Assembly: GCF_037126465.1 (NCBI RefSeq)
Contig: NC_088202.1
Location: 124,448,123 to 124,512,122 of the forward strand
Reading direction: 5' to 3'
DNA length: 64,000 nt
Source: Ornithodoros turicata
Taxonomy: Eukaryota > Arthropoda > Arachnida > Ixodida > Argasidae
The translations under genes were made by a program, and so were the position numbers. Positions 48,101-61,593 of the stretch are shown piece after piece (positions within the stretch are counted from its first letter, which is position 1; each line of letters opens with the position of its first letter). The notes under the pieces are model-generated. The model worked only from the letters and a program-made list of their open reading frames with translations. It was not told the DNA's origin and did not search any database.

Positions 48101-51100
48101 AAGTACCAGAAGACACCCACAACAATGTCGGGTGGCTGATACTGCTCACGAGTCACGGTTCAAAATCGGACTGTCTCAAAAACCCGCAATGAAGTCGTCT
48201 ACAAAAGAGGGGAATACGTGCAGGACTGTAGAGTGAAATCTGTCACTCATGTCCTGGTGCACGGGGACGTGCCAATCAGAGTAAAACCAAACATAAGATA
48301 TCCTCCAATGTCTTCGCTCTACGCTGCGGGATCCCTGGCATTTCTATTGGGCACCCCTCTCTGCAATGGCGCATGGGGTTCTCCAGAGAGACGGGGGCCG
48401 TCCATTAACTGCCAGCCACTTCCCCTCCGCCTGGTCCCGGGACGAACCACTCATGGGGCTTTCGGTTGACCTCCGCCACATGTTGCTTCGCGCGAGCAGC
48501 GCCATATGCGCTCTCTTTTTCGATACGGCATAGTCTTTCATGCCAGCAGGCCTCTTGCGTAGGGATCGCGAAATTACATTTCCTTTGCACATCTATATAG
48601 CGAAACAAAACCGGACGAAGATACTTCCATAAAAAAAAAAAAACGAATGTGCTGGGCAACAACAACAACATATATATTCCGATGATGAAGTGGGGAGGCA
48701 GCTAGGGGGTCTAATATGTGGTGGGGAAAGTGTAAACGCTATAGTATTGAAGAAGCGTAAATGCACGGAACGTATAGTTTCAACCATCAGGCCTGATGGC
48801 TGATGTCGTTCTGGTGGGCTGAAAATGTGAAGGCACAGCAGATGTGTGTATGCTTTTCCACGTATGTATGCTGATACGAACAAAGCAGGATGGTGTTCAC
48901 CTTGTTTGCGGAGGCAATGCTGCTGGTAAAGAAATGCATTATGATCATTGTTACCTTTGTTCTTTTTTTTTTCGTTCTTGTTGTAATCACTTGTTAGGAT
49001 GGAAGATTGGAAGATAACGATATGTTTTCTGCTTGTCTCATATTGCGTGCGCTCCCAGATTTTCCGGGGGCAGTTGATCATATTGCAAAGACTGCAGACT
49101 TACTTAAGTTGATGCTTGTAAGGAAAACGAAGCGCTACATTCTTTTTTTGCGTCGAAACATCGTTCAATGCAAAAGGAGCTCCTTCATCTAAGTGTTGTA
49201 GGAAAACCCTTTAAGTAACTGCACATTCTCTTTGTGAGTTGCTGGCTCTTACTAATCACACAGGCCACCATACAAGAAAGTCGCTTTGACACCATATTAT
49301 TTGCAACTATATTTCCACCTTGTATATGAATGCAGGCTGCAGTATATACGTGCAAGTCTTAGGACCATTCATCGAATTACAATTATTCAGTCGCCTGCTC
49401 GGCATAGAATAGCAGAGGCCGTCGAGGAAAGCAAACAACCCTGGCGCGACGCTCTCAATATCTGATTGGCGCCGGAACTTGCCTCATTATGCATCCCGTA
49501 GCAGAAGCTGTCACTGTCTTTTGCGCCATTACGATACGGTATAGAGTGTTTATTTGATTATATTAGGGCCATGCGAGGGACAGCCTTATTAATCAGCAGT
49601 GTTATCGCACACTGACAGGCAAATGCCACCCAGCGAAGGAAATAAGCAAATACGAATTATGTGCAGCAACATTCCGGCATAGTGTGGTTTTCTGTCAACG
49701 CATTTCCTACTTCTGGCGATCTGCTGTTATCTCTCATCTGTACGTGTTTCGACTCCATTACTACCTTTGGAGCGGATGACTACATTGGGCTGGTTTTGGC
49801 TTCCAATAATGGGGCTTGCCACCAGTATACGCTATGTGGTAAAGTTCCATAAGCAATTGGTTTCTGAAATCGTTGGATAGGTTTGGTTGTTTGCGACATT
49901 GCCCATGCGACATTACCGAATATAATACAAATAATGCGTCATCAATGTCATCAGCCAAAAGAAATTAGGATAATGGGGCACAGTCGATATTCGTCTCGTT
50001 TTTTCATCGCCATAAGTTTACACTGGTTTCCAGTTATGTAGTTTTAGCTCGGATTCTCCCGTATTCACCGATGGATTTGTAAGAAGGAAGGAAGAAGAGA
50101 TTTGTTTCTGTTGACCGGTGTCAGCTATTGCCACAGAAGTCCTGGGCATAGTCCATCGGGAACTTCGAAATCAATAGAATTAGACGGTGTGATGTGATGC
50201 CATAGAAAAAGAAAAAAGAAAAACAGTAACAGAGAATTAAACGGCACTGGGATTCATCTAGCTGGCCTTATGTGGGCACAGATCCACCCGTCATATACAC
50301 TCCCTGGGAGATCAACTCCGAACTGATCGAGAGCACCCCTACGGTCCACTTGTTGTGCGGCTATGATATCTTGTTGTGGCACTTTATACCTGTGGACTTT
50401 ACGCAGTTTTACAACATGTTGAACATATGTACTTCGGTGTGCACCATTCAACGATGCCGTTATGACGTCTGCGTTTCAGATCAGTGGTTTAACCGTGTTT
50501 GTTCATCTCATATATTCACATGTTTGTGCGTATGCCATCGTATACGGTAATAGATTGTGCAACATGTGGCGCATCTGAACCGCCCCCCCCCCCCCCCCCG
50601 CTCTTATAGTTACGGAATGGGTACGTGACATATGCATAAGGATGTTCACACAAGAGGACGGTCACCTCTCTGCCACAGCACTGAGTTCAGTGTATCTCAA
50701 AGTCTCGCGTCGTCTTTCGTGCGCAGCTTGGGAACTATTCCAGTATATTCGGTCTCAAAGATGTATTAGTTCGATTCGGAATTCCGTTTTCGAGTCGAAC
50801 ATTCAATTATTCATCTCGGTATTCGAAAAATCTGAATTTCGCACAGTCTTACTTCCAAGCCATTACCCCCTGTTTACAAATTCTTAGAACAAATCAGAAG
50901 CATGGAAAGCGAAATGCGCGCGAAGCACGCTCCCGGCGAATGTACTCATGTTGTTCTCCACAACAACGCAGTCAACTTTAGCACCTCTTTCACGAGCACG
51001 GGCAGACGACCCCACGTCTGATCCCCTTTACACGACATCGCAGAAGAATTACGAGAAAATGTTGCCAAATGAGAAGAACAAGGCTTCTCCGAAGAGAAGT

Positions 51101-51607
51101 AGCGTGAAGAACAACCGTGCCGCCCAGACATAGATCTAAACCTGAGCGAAGAGGAAAATGAAGAAAAGCAGGAAAATAAAGAAAAGCTTCCGGATCCCCT
51201 GAAGCATGTCGGAGGACGGAGAGAGAAGGTGTGGGGGAGGCTGGCGGGAAAGTTGCAACGGCAGTGCTTGCTGCCTGATAAACCTTCTCGTGCACATGTG
51301 CGTCGTCTGTCTTCTGGAGACAGCCAGAACGTCATTGAGTATCGCCGGTGACTCCTCGGGCTCACTTGTATACGATACTGCGTGTTGTTAGCGCTCAATT
51401 AGGTATAAACCGGGGGAGGTCAGCATTGTTTTGTACATTGCATTTGTGTGAACCGCGGGATCATCGATTCTAACCTCATAGCTGAAAAGATAGGACGATT
51501 GACACGTACTTGATGTTACAAATCTCACTGAGCTGAATACGATTTTGTGAGTCCTGCATAGCAGAGGTAGTAGACTTCCAAAACCTGGTCCTGTAAAGGT
51601 CTGTGCG
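45141..51607. other. Upstream DNA; one longer unsupported frame
   Basis: On the minus strand a frame with an ATG near 47279 runs to 46864 (about 138 codons) and contains KRRPEKKKAIAAWHALLN. No family is recognised, and codon-level support is lacking. There is a C-run at 50582-50599. The rest is AT-rich without identified repeats. Confidence 0.3.
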
Positions 51608-51680
51608 CGTGTTTTTATTTATTTATTTGCAATACTCCCGGCCTCCAACTGGAGGCCTAAATAGGAGTTGTACAGTTCAT
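51608..51680 (-). repeat. Retroelement 3' end with hairpin and (AAAT)n tail
   Basis: (TTTA)n at 51612-51628, TGCAATACTCC, then the stem GGCCTCC/GGAGGCC (51640-51646 with 51651-51657, loop AACT). On the element's sense strand (minus) the hairpin sits about 11 nt before the tail. Confidence 0.5.
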
Positions 51681-54600
51681 CAGCAAACAGATACAAGGTA
51701 GCTGCAGCAGTCAAGGACCATAGAAGCCAGTTTAGACATGTAGACATGAGCTGGTCCACTGTGAGGGGACCACATGATCCGGTAAGCTGTTCCACTCTGC
51801 ATATACCTCCATCGTTCTCAACGAAGTTGTGTCTCACAACATTTTAAGCAACGACAAAGGGGATAAGAAGCAGAAGACAAGAATACACGTTTTTGTTGTC
51901 ATCGCAATGAAAGCAACGTACGTTTTTTATCCACTGAATATTGCAAGCATTTCGATGAGGACACTGCAGCCCATATATAGCTTCCAGGCTTTTGGTAACC
52001 TCAAATATATGCAGCGAACACGGACTAAGTGAATGCTACGAAGCATAGCTAGAGAAGCAAAGTCATCATCGTATATCCCTTGAAAGCATGGAAGACATCA
52101 AAGTGCCACGCTAGTTTAAATAACCGCACATGATACAACCTCGCTATGAGACTCACCGTGGTGGCAACAGGAAGCCACGAAATACACTGGCGTGAGATTG
52201 AACGTTCTCATCGTGTCTAAAGCGAGCCACGAACATAATCCTCCGAGTGCACTCTTTCGCTTTCTTCCTGCTGAGTGCGAGCACAGTGACTCAAGTTCAA
52301 CGCAATCAATCAAATGTTTTCCGCCGTAGCCTTGTTAGCGACATCAGATCTGTCTGGGCAGTGTGCCACGGTTGGAACGGAACTGTTGGAGCGTTGATTT
52401 TTTCACCGAGTTCCTCTATTGACAGGGACCGACACTTTCTACTACGCCGCCTTCTTTGCTCGACCTTGAGGGTTGCATGTATAGCAAGAAGCACGTCAAC
52501 AGTTCATTCGAAATCGTGTTTGAGTGAATTTTGCCGTATCCTATTCATGCGCTGCGTGGAGAGTTATTCGGTCCAGGATATGTTTATAGTATTTGCTGTA
52601 TTGTTGGTTCACTATAGGTGAGTCACCACATGGTGAGCTCATCGTCCTCAACGTAGAGCCCATGAGCTGACGGAGTTCCCTCCGTTTTCTACGTCATAAT
52701 CAACAACTGATGCCATTTCTTACACTCTGCCTGAGCCTTTACGCGTGGTCACCACTGTTGTGTTGCTCGATATATGATGAGAAGCACGCACCGTCAGGTT
52801 CACGGTATACTCTTTATTCCGCCATCTTGAGAATTCCCCTGGTTGCCAGCACAACAATCGGGGCTGCAGGTTGTATGTACGTGGATAATACAGCGACATA
52901 ATAGTATATGACATTCCACTACAATGACATGGGTAATATATGACAACCACCATCCTATTTCTGCGATCAAATAAATAGAATCCACAGACAGTTCTGTTGG
53001 AAAAACCTAAAAAATCCTTTGCGGACATATCTTACGGTATACATGTTGTTTATGGCACATTTTCAGAGGCTCCAGTGATATTTCAGAATCTTAATACCCA
53101 CATGGATCAGTTGACACAGATTGTATTATTTTTGTTTGTTATTTTTCTGAATGGGAATAAAACGGCCAGCAAAACAACAGCAACAATTCGTGAAGAAGTT
53201 GGTCACACATGTTGCCCTTGGGTCATTTTTTTTACTGTGTAGCCTGCTCGCTTTATAGGGCTTTCTATGGCTGTCAGGTACTCCGGTACACTTAAAGAAT
53301 TAAGAAGACAGCAAGGTGGATAAGAGTTTAAGAAAATGTGTTTTATATTTATGGTGCTTTGTTAGGTTCCTTTCAGAGAAACGCGCAGCCTTCATTTACA
53401 TGCTGCAATTACCCTTGAGCTTATATACTTAGACGAATGACAAGATGAACAGAATATTTCTATATCTTAAGAAACAGCAGGAAAGTGTAGAAAACATGGC
53501 AACGCAACCGGGCAACGCAATACGCATACTCGCACCGCATGTCACAGGGGGAGGGGGGAATATGTTTAATGCAAAGTAAGAAAAAGAGAAGGGAAAGGTT
53601 GCATGTCACAGGTGGTTACCTCATTGCATGAATTTCCCTCGCTGAGGAATACGCACGCTTGCCGAGTTGGGTGTTTACGGATGACGAGCGCCTGTTTTTA
53701 AAACAATAGTTGCCTGCGAACCTTCTCAACCTGTAACCTATACTGTTCTGCCAGCAATTTGAAAGCTCTATAACTGCAACACAGGAAAGAGAAAAAGTGA
53801 TAAAAGGCTGACCTGAGCTCATATACCGCAAAACCACGACATTTTACGAAAGGTCCGAACCTGTATAGATGTAGTCATGTCTGAGCCATCTGCGAGGATA
53901 ATTTTTGCGGATCAAAATTTGTGCATATTTTGTGTGACATGTGATGTGACGCGATCAGCGTGATGTGATGTGTGATGAGGGCATTTGGTACAACAGGAGC
54001 CGTTACTTCAACTTTGCGTTGAGACATCGTATTTTCTCACAGGTTAAGTGCCGCTCACACGAATAGCTCAGATATGTACCCGTCGTGATACGCACGTATC
54101 AGCGTATTAAACGAGTAAATCCCCTTATCGAGAACGGACGCAGTAAGCTCTTAGGTGAACCCCATCTGCAATAGGATGTTCGTCATATAGTCCGCGTCTA
54201 ATGTGGCGTCACGTATTTGGCTTTCCTCAACATGAAGGTGTGCTGTCATCACGTACACTATAACCTTATTGCATTGTCTTTCTCGCTGTCTTACACGAAG
54301 TCACGTTTCCTTGGGTGTATACTCAGGTGTCACGTGCAGAGTCGATATAAATAGTTCTATAGCTTTGCAACGTGCATTACATAAACTGCGAAGTTTGGTA
54401 CCGCCTTCAGCGCAGCTAAGTTCGACATGCATAGGTGCAGGGGCCAACCTCCTCGGCCATCGATTCGCTTTGAACGGATGAGACGTTGATGGCTTCCAGA
54501 CGGACGGGCCCTTGGCGTTGGCCATCCGTGTTTGCACCTCCGCATAGCAGCCTTCGTCAGCCGTCTCCTGGAGCTGAGAAAATAAATGGAAGGAGTCGGC

Positions 54601-55149
54601 CTCTCCATCCTGTGTGTATAGATACGTCTTTGCTCTCCTCTATTCCGTTTCAGGCTTGCTTTTGGAGTGGCAGTCATTGCTTGAATATACTTTTTTGCCC
54701 CTGTGGGTACTTCTTCGGTCTGTTTATTCCTAATGGCAAGGATTCTAACTCTAGCGGCCTTTCTGACAGAGTTTTTCTTGGAAGCGAAGGGGAGAAAGTG
54801 GGTATGCAGTTCAAGTCAGAGAACGAGCAGCTATAAATGGTTATCACTTTCTTGACCATGATAGGTCCTTATACAAGTCGCCGGAAGTCGCTGCAGAAGT
54901 TTACAGTCGAAAATGACCTCCTTGTGGAGACAATTTTTAATGACCATCAGCATATACAAAAGCGCATGACTCAGGGAATGTTTGTGTGTAATTGGGACAA
55001 AATTGGGGGGGGGGGAATTCTGCAGCCTTTCTGCACACTTTGATACGTCTTACATCTAAAGTAAAGGTTCAGGTGGCATATGTATAGTATAGTATATATA
55101 CTTTCTGCCTTCTTTCTGGTCACTACAGCATGGTCTGCTGACTTACTCA
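51681..55149. other. Upstream DNA, nothing firmly recognised
   Basis: GGTACTCCGGTACAC near 53277-53291 resembles the flank of the (AATC)n-tail family, but the stem and tail are not clear. Other frames are short. Confidence 0.35.
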
Positions 55150-55225
55150 CTGAGGTATGGTACCGCAATTGTTGCGGTGAATCACCTCATCCCATAATCA
55201 TTCATGTAGTTGTTGTTGTTGTTGT
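55150..55225 (+). repeat. LINE 3' terminus with (TTG)n tail
   Basis: ACCGC/GCGGT stem (55162-55166 with 55174-55178), GAATCACCTCATCCCATAAT, then (TTG)n at 55211-55228. It matches the terminal 60 bp of the elements at 1.94 and 8.58 kb; the upstream part is missing. Confidence 0.6.
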
Positions 55226-55723
55226 TGACTTCCTTCAGGAAGATGTGTCCCAATTGCCCTTCGAAAGCTGGCATGGGTGAAAATCTCTAGAATATATCCA
55301 GTCTTTCTAAGCACCAGGTGACTTGAGTTCCATAGACTTTCTGCCAGATGGAAGCAACATTTCTTGTAAGGCAATCAATAAGAAATAAAGGCACAACGTA
55401 GGCGCTGGCAGCTGACCCCCCCCCCCCCCCACTCCCCCTGCATGGCTGTATTGCCAATATGCTGTGGGCAGGATAAAATTCTACACCGATATGTATCGAC
55501 AACAGCATTTGGTACCTCGTGTGTGTTTGAACTGTGAAGATGTCGGAAGATCTGCGCGTTTACCACGCATCACCTCAGGGTGTACACGTGGCGCTATGTT
55601 CCCAAAATTATTGTCCTGTAAGTTCTCACTGGTCCGTTTGCAGTCATACAATAAGAACTGGCTTAGAAGCCTTGGCATCCATGTTTATAATGGGAGCTTC
55701 GACATCAGCGGTGTGTAAGATGT

Positions 55724-55755
55724 ACCGCGGGCAGTCTTGGAGTACTGCCCGCGGT
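55724..55755. repeat. Perfect GC-rich hairpin
   Basis: ACCGCGGGCAGT (55724-55735) and ACTGCCCGCGGT (55744-55755) form a 12-bp perfect inverted repeat around the 8-nt loop CTTGGAGT. It stands out in an AT-richer context. No recognised small RNA matches it. Confidence 0.6.
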
Positions 55756-55844
55756 GCCAAGCTAGGTGGTGATATGCTAATTTATTCTGTTTCCATTCCG
55801 TTGCAAAGCGTCGAGTTTTGTGTAATTTCCCTTTCTTTCCCTTT

Positions 55845-55925
55845 CTTAATAACGCGTCCTGGAGTAGCCAGTCCCGAGTGACTCGAGACTAACATCTCCA
55901 TTTTTTTTCTTTTAAAAATCAATCA
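55845..55925 (+). repeat. (AATC)n-tail family, copy 4
   Basis: GGAGTAGCCAGTCCCGAGT, then ACTCGAGAC, then AACATCTCCA, a T-run and AATCAATCAAG. The stem pairs GTC-CGAG (55871-55878) with CTCG-GAC (55882-55889) with one mismatch; the outer GGAG (55861-55864) and CTCC (55896-55899) can also pair. Confidence 0.6.
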
Positions 55926-56250
55926 AGATATACCGCGCATGCAGCCGGCATACTGTGCACATGCAAAAGTGCATGACATGCAGTGTCAGTGTATCCCTAG
56001 CTATGCGGCATAGCGGGAAATGAGGTGCGGATGCCGCTGCACGCTGAGTCATCCAATACGGTCACATCCAACTAAGGTACATCAATGGTAGAAGTGCAAG
56101 GATGCAGGCTAGCTGGTACATATGCTACTCAAAAAGCGACTCAATAATCACTGTACTCATGCAGCAAAAATCGGCTAACTGATGCGCGGACTTCCTTGCG
56201 AGATTGGCCATAAGTTGCGTTTCCGAATATCTCCATCATTCCTCTCTAGG

Positions 56251-59200
56251 CTACGTCTGAGTGTCCCGTCCGGTGCCCGACTCTTAGCCCGTATAGAAGA
56301 TAGAGAGCGTGAATGAGGCGGGGCAAAGCGGAGAGGTCGGATAAAGTGATCAAATCCGTTCTCCTGCTTGTTGTTACCGCCACCATCACCAAATGAGCAG
56401 GGTTCATCGAGCAGGGCTAGTTGAACATAACACAAGGAGGCAAGCGAGCTGGTGTGCAGACGTCCTGTCTTGTTGCTGTTCCGTCCTCGTCCTTCCTCAA
56501 GCTCAAGGAAATGTTGCCTTCTACAGGGCTAGTTGGTTGTTTGTGGACCTAATTTTATGGTGGTAGATAAAGAGTCACGGTGTTGGCGAGGGAAAGCGCG
56601 TTTTGAATGCTCTGATTGACATGTAGAACCGGCAACGAAAATACATAGCTTGTCAGAAAACTCCACATTACACTGGAATACAGTTCGTAACTTGTGCATG
56701 AGCTCCGCTGTACCCTGGTTACTTATATCGGGAACGCCCCGCAGCCATGTCAGGCATGTGTGAATTTTCATTGTTCAACCACTCAGGGCCAAAAGCGTCG
56801 ATATTATCTTTCCTGTACATATATCTGAATCGATGGTGTCCGGGTAGCGATACATTTGTATTTAAGAGAATGGTTAGACCCAGATGACAGTTTAGACAGA
56901 TTAGACAGATTGGTTTCCAGGTGAGACAGATAATGGTTGTGTGGGTCTCTGGTCAGTGCATCCAGACCACGTGGATCCAGTGTGAGAAATTGCTACCTGT
57001 GGACCTGGGAAAATTGGGCATTTCTTTCTATAAATGATATATGCGTGTTTGTGACAGTTCTCTGTAAACATAAGTAAAATTTTCGTATTCCTGAAATGCA
57101 TATCTTTAATTTTACCGTAATGCAAAATTTTCAACTGTCCCCCCGTAGGACAATGGGAAAATTACCCACGTTTATACCAGTTAACATGGTAAAAAAAGTA
57201 GAACGTCATAGTGTCACAGCTTTGTCCCACCCTGCCCACTCATGGTGTGTACTCCACTGACATTGAAATAGCATGCCGACCTTGGTCTGGCAGACCTTTC
57301 CTTTTAATAAATGGATATCCCCCCCTCCACTGACATTCGCACTGTCCTCATGGAAGCGACATTGGGTTGTCGGGATATCACACTTTTGGTATGTAAAAAT
57401 GTTTGGTCGTGGGCCAGCGCGGTGTAGCACCTGAATTGCAAGCACTTGTGCGGTTCCTTGAGGAAATTCGCCTATATAACAATTTGTGACTTTCCGTACT
57501 TAAATGCGTGCCGTCACTCAATCGTTTTCCACGGGTGATCTCTATAGCGTAACTCTCACCGTCTCCTTCACTGCCCATTTCTCCTCCTTTCTACTTTTTC
57601 ATATTTCTTCTTTTTTTTTTTTTTTTCAAATTAATCTAAGCGTAGGCGTATATTGGTATGACCAGTCCGACACTGTTCCAGACTCACATGTCCGCTTCTT
57701 TCCTTGTTCTCTACCATCATCACCATCATCATCTCTCGGTAACAGGCAAAAAATGTGGCAAAAATTATTTAGACTCTGCATTCATATGCTGAGCATATAT
57801 TTGCATTCTTGACTGACATACAGAAACTTTATTTGTATTGTCGGCTGATTAGATGAGTGACGACGCGTGATCGACTGACGACTGTTTGTATTGCAAACTG
57901 TAGGATGGGATTGTGCTGTATTGTTGACTGATTAGATAAGTAAGGGAATTAGTGAGCCCATCTTCCTTAGCGTTTTAGCCTACCATTCCCTATATCCATA
58001 ATTCGCTGATTTGCTTTATTTTCCCCAACAAAGTCAACAACTGTGGCCAGTTCTAAAACACCGCCCCATTGCTTTTGCTCTTGAGTGTAACGCTGTATCG
58101 GCTCACTTGACCGGCTGTAATGGGATCGTGCTCACTGATGATCGAAGTAGCAACAAAGTCATATCCTGTGTGATCCGCTAACCTCCAGCGCCACACTATA
58201 AGCTCTTGATAAAATTACTGTGTTCATTATTGACGTTTTTTATCATCTAATTTGCCATAAGCAGAGTCTTACGTTATCCGAGATCGCTAAGCAGACCAAT
58301 CACCAAGACCGGTGCTGCATAAATATTAAAGCTTACTGAGACAATCCTAAGACCTAGCCCGCTTGCACTGCAATATTATCATGCGCATTTTCGCTTTTTC
58401 ACTTTAGTCAAGTTGTCGTAACGTTGGAGAAACGAGGTGTAATGTTTTCGTGTGTTTCATGTTAACCAAGCTAAAGTGATGTATGTTAGAAGTGTTGAGG
58501 ACGTAAGCGGTTCTAACTCCTTCCTTGGCTTCGCCACTGCATTGCAGGCGTTATAGCCGACAAATACAGTGTGGCTGACATCAAACAAATTTTACGCACA
58601 CTCGGGTTTAAGTACAAAATTCACGGCTGGTTACTGTCATGCACGCATTGCTTACCTTCAACACAGTCGGGCAGAGCTGTATCCACATGATTCAATATCG
58701 CGGCTCACTCAACCACTACCACCACATCACAGTGCTTTCCACCATTGCAGGCACTAAGCCAGCGAGCCACTCATCTAGAAACAACGTGCAGCGAGACAAG
58801 AGGCTCGTCCAGCGCTCGTCGAGTATTCCTTCTCGAGTCGTTGGGAATTCAGACTGTGCAGTCGCCCCAGGAAACTGCTTGGCGGACTCGTTTTCTTGCT
58901 TCTCCGTGACAGCAGCGGCCCCACCTAGAGCCAAGGCCGTTTGGGGAACATGATTGAGGTAACAATCCGTGAAGATTGTGTCGAGTTATTATCGTATTGT
59001 GTATTTTATGCGTGTCTTTTTTTGTCTGGTTTGGTTCCGAGCGATCCCTCGACCTCCGCACTCAGTCGGCCACTTTCGCCTGAGTTCACCCTCATGACGG
59101 GCATGGTACCGTCTCGACGGATCTTCCACTGGACCGCTGCACACTGACGCATGTTCCGCCGTCGTCAGATCAGAGATTAGACTCTTTTAGGGAGCTACCC

Positions 59201-59879
59201 CGTGTGGTCTTCTTGACTGGTCACTGGCTGGCTTCTAAGATGATCCTTAGCGGTTATTTATTTATATTTCTACGTGTTGCTTCGTTAAACGTGTTTTTTT
59301 TTTTCCTCCTCTTGTGTCTGTAGTCGGATTAAAGATGCGGATGGACTTATAAGCGCACCGCCGCATACCGCAGTACAGGTTGGGCCTGTTGTCAGGTTTA
59401 AAGTTTCAACCATGTGGACACATTCGAGATGGATGAGACGTTAAGAGTTCTTGCGTGAGGTCCATGCATACGTTGCGGCGTATGGTTGTAAGCGGTTGTC
59501 GTTGATTCCGCGAAGTCACGAGGCTCTATAGTCACGAGGATGGTATGTAGGCAGTGCTCGCTGGCTTTTCGAAAAATCCGCTTGGATGGTCGTGAACTTG
59601 GAGTCGAGAGATTGCTCAAGCCAGCCGACGCTATAGTTACCAAAGTTACAAGCTGTACTAGATCAACTGTATGAACGAAGGGCGCGAAATATTGATGTAT
59701 CTAAAAATTGTGCATCATATCGACGTTACACAACATACGAATCGACTCCACCCGAACCAGGATATAATTTTCAGTCAAAGATAATTTTTTTAAAACCCCT
59801 GTACACACACACATACTTCACGGTACGCGCTGTCCGCGACAAGGATAGTTTCTTTGAAGTTGTGTCAAATAATGTCCGA
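56251..59879. other. Upstream DNA, nothing recognised
   Basis: AT-rich sequence with T-runs (57608-57626) and an ATC microsatellite near 57715-57732. Short frames without motifs. Confidence 0.4.
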
Positions 59880-59945
59880 GTGTGTATGTGCACCCTCCGT
59901 TATGTTGTTCCCGCATCTGCGGGACCTTAACGTATTTACAAACAA

Positions 59946-59988
<43 letters not shown>

Positions 59989-59990
59989 AT
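59880..59990 (+). repeat. Retroelement 3' end with hairpin and (TAAA)n tail
   Basis: The stem TCCCGCA/TGCGGGA (59909-59915 with 59918-59924) is followed by CCTTAACGTATTTACAAAC and (TAAA)n at about 59945-59990. The arrangement of hairpin, short spacer and tetranucleotide tail is as at 51.6 kb, with unrelated stem bases. Confidence 0.5.
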
Positions 59991-61593
59991 AGAAGCAATA
60001 TAAAGCGTGCCGAGGAGCCAAGCGAACTGGATTGATGAGTTGCACGCGCATGAGCCCACATCTTCAATTAAGATATGACGGTGGGCTTGTTGATATGAAT
60101 GCATTGTGAACGCTAGGAACACTGAAAGTATATAGATAAGCCGAAGGGGAACACGTTCAAACGGGGATGTGGGAAAACGGGTTTACCTGTTTCTCATAAG
60201 TGCGTATTCCGCGCGACTTTTGTTCCATATTCGTTGTACATGTGTTCAGTAAATGTTGATAGTCAAGCTTATATGTTTGTCCCCTTCGTCTTGTCTCTAC
60301 GTTTTCGGGGCTCCTAGCTTTCACAACCGGCATCTTCATCTCCGTTTCCTGAACACCACAACGAATCTTAGACTTGAGCCCTATAGTTGGAGATCCGAAA
60401 CTTTTACCCCATATCGCAGAACATCTGGTCCTCAAAACTACAGTGGACAGGAAACATCGCTCGGGAATATCCCTCAAGTACACAGCTGCGTTGCGGTGGG
60501 GAGATAGACATATACAGCTCCTGCCAAAGAGCGTTACAACGCATCCTAGATACCCCTAGTACGTTCGAAAAAAAAAAAAAAGAAAAGCTGCAGCAGGTCA
60601 GCATTTTCTGCGACTAACGCTTCTTGACAAGTGAGCAGATAGACATCGCCAAGACGAGTATTCTCCACTGCGGTCTGTGCGAGCCTGGCTGCTTCGTTTC
60701 CACTTGGCTCCGCAAGATGAGACGGAGGAATAAAAACAAGTATCGCCTACGTCATCTAATCAGGATACGTTCTCCTTCTGCCTCAAGTACGTCCTTCAGG
60801 AAAGAGTCACGGAAAAAGCAAGAGCTATAGGTGTAGCTTTCACCTGAATACGGTAGGTGATGAACAACAGACGCCTGGCAAGCTTGTGGAGCTTTCTGGC
60901 GGTAGCCAGCTTGCTGTTGTTCGAGCCTGGCCGAATCGGAAGTGCTAACACTCTCGGGTACGCGACTTGACAAAACCACTGATATTTGGAGCGCAAGGGA
61001 ACGCTATCAGTGCATCTCACAGCAGAAACCACGTCGAGATTTCGTGTTTTTTTTTTCCTACACATCGTGGCGCCACTCGAGTCAGAATTTCAATTATGGT
61101 TCAAGTTTTCTTCTTTACCACATCGCTGAGAAAGCAAAATGATATGTTATCGTCTCGACAGCGGGGTAATACGCAATATCACGCACTCACTCGCTCTCAC
61201 ACACGCTTGAAAACTACTTTTCTATTAATGCTCCTCTCGCATCCTCTTCCATAAATAATGCCTTTACCCGCACATGCATACATATATCCACGTCGCAAAC
61301 GTTCGCCTTGCTGCTCTTAACAGAGCCATCAGCCATGTCACAGGAACTCCGCCTCCTCATAAACAATATGCGGGGCCAGATCAGCAGATAACTTAATCCT
61401 CCTCTAGTGAACCTGAGCCTCAATTAGTCGACACAATAATTTCAAGTTACCCCGCAGTTTCTCGAGCGCGAGTTAGAAAGTGTAATAAACGGCTGTGCAT
61501 CTCTCGCGGGCATGGCACAGAGAAAGATCATTTTTCATGCGCCTCTCTTTCTTACTTCCTCTCCTCACCTCACTCTCTCTTTTTTCTTCTTCA
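59991..61593. other. Upstream DNA, nothing recognised
   Basis: Mixed-composition DNA with an A-run at 60569-60581. No gene or shared repeat was noticed. Confidence 0.4.

Larger units (their letters stand above)
55440..56250 (+). pseudogene. Possible decayed LINE coding region
   Basis: Frames contain SPQG near 55570, as in the RT motif (x-PQG-x), and a GNE tripeptide near 56020 after a PSYA-like stretch, as in the RNase H block. LEALASM and LRSLGIH lie between. Stops interrupt every frame. The order and spacing fit an ORF2 relic, but the matches are short and a (AATC)n-tail element cuts through at 55845-55925. Confidence 0.25.
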
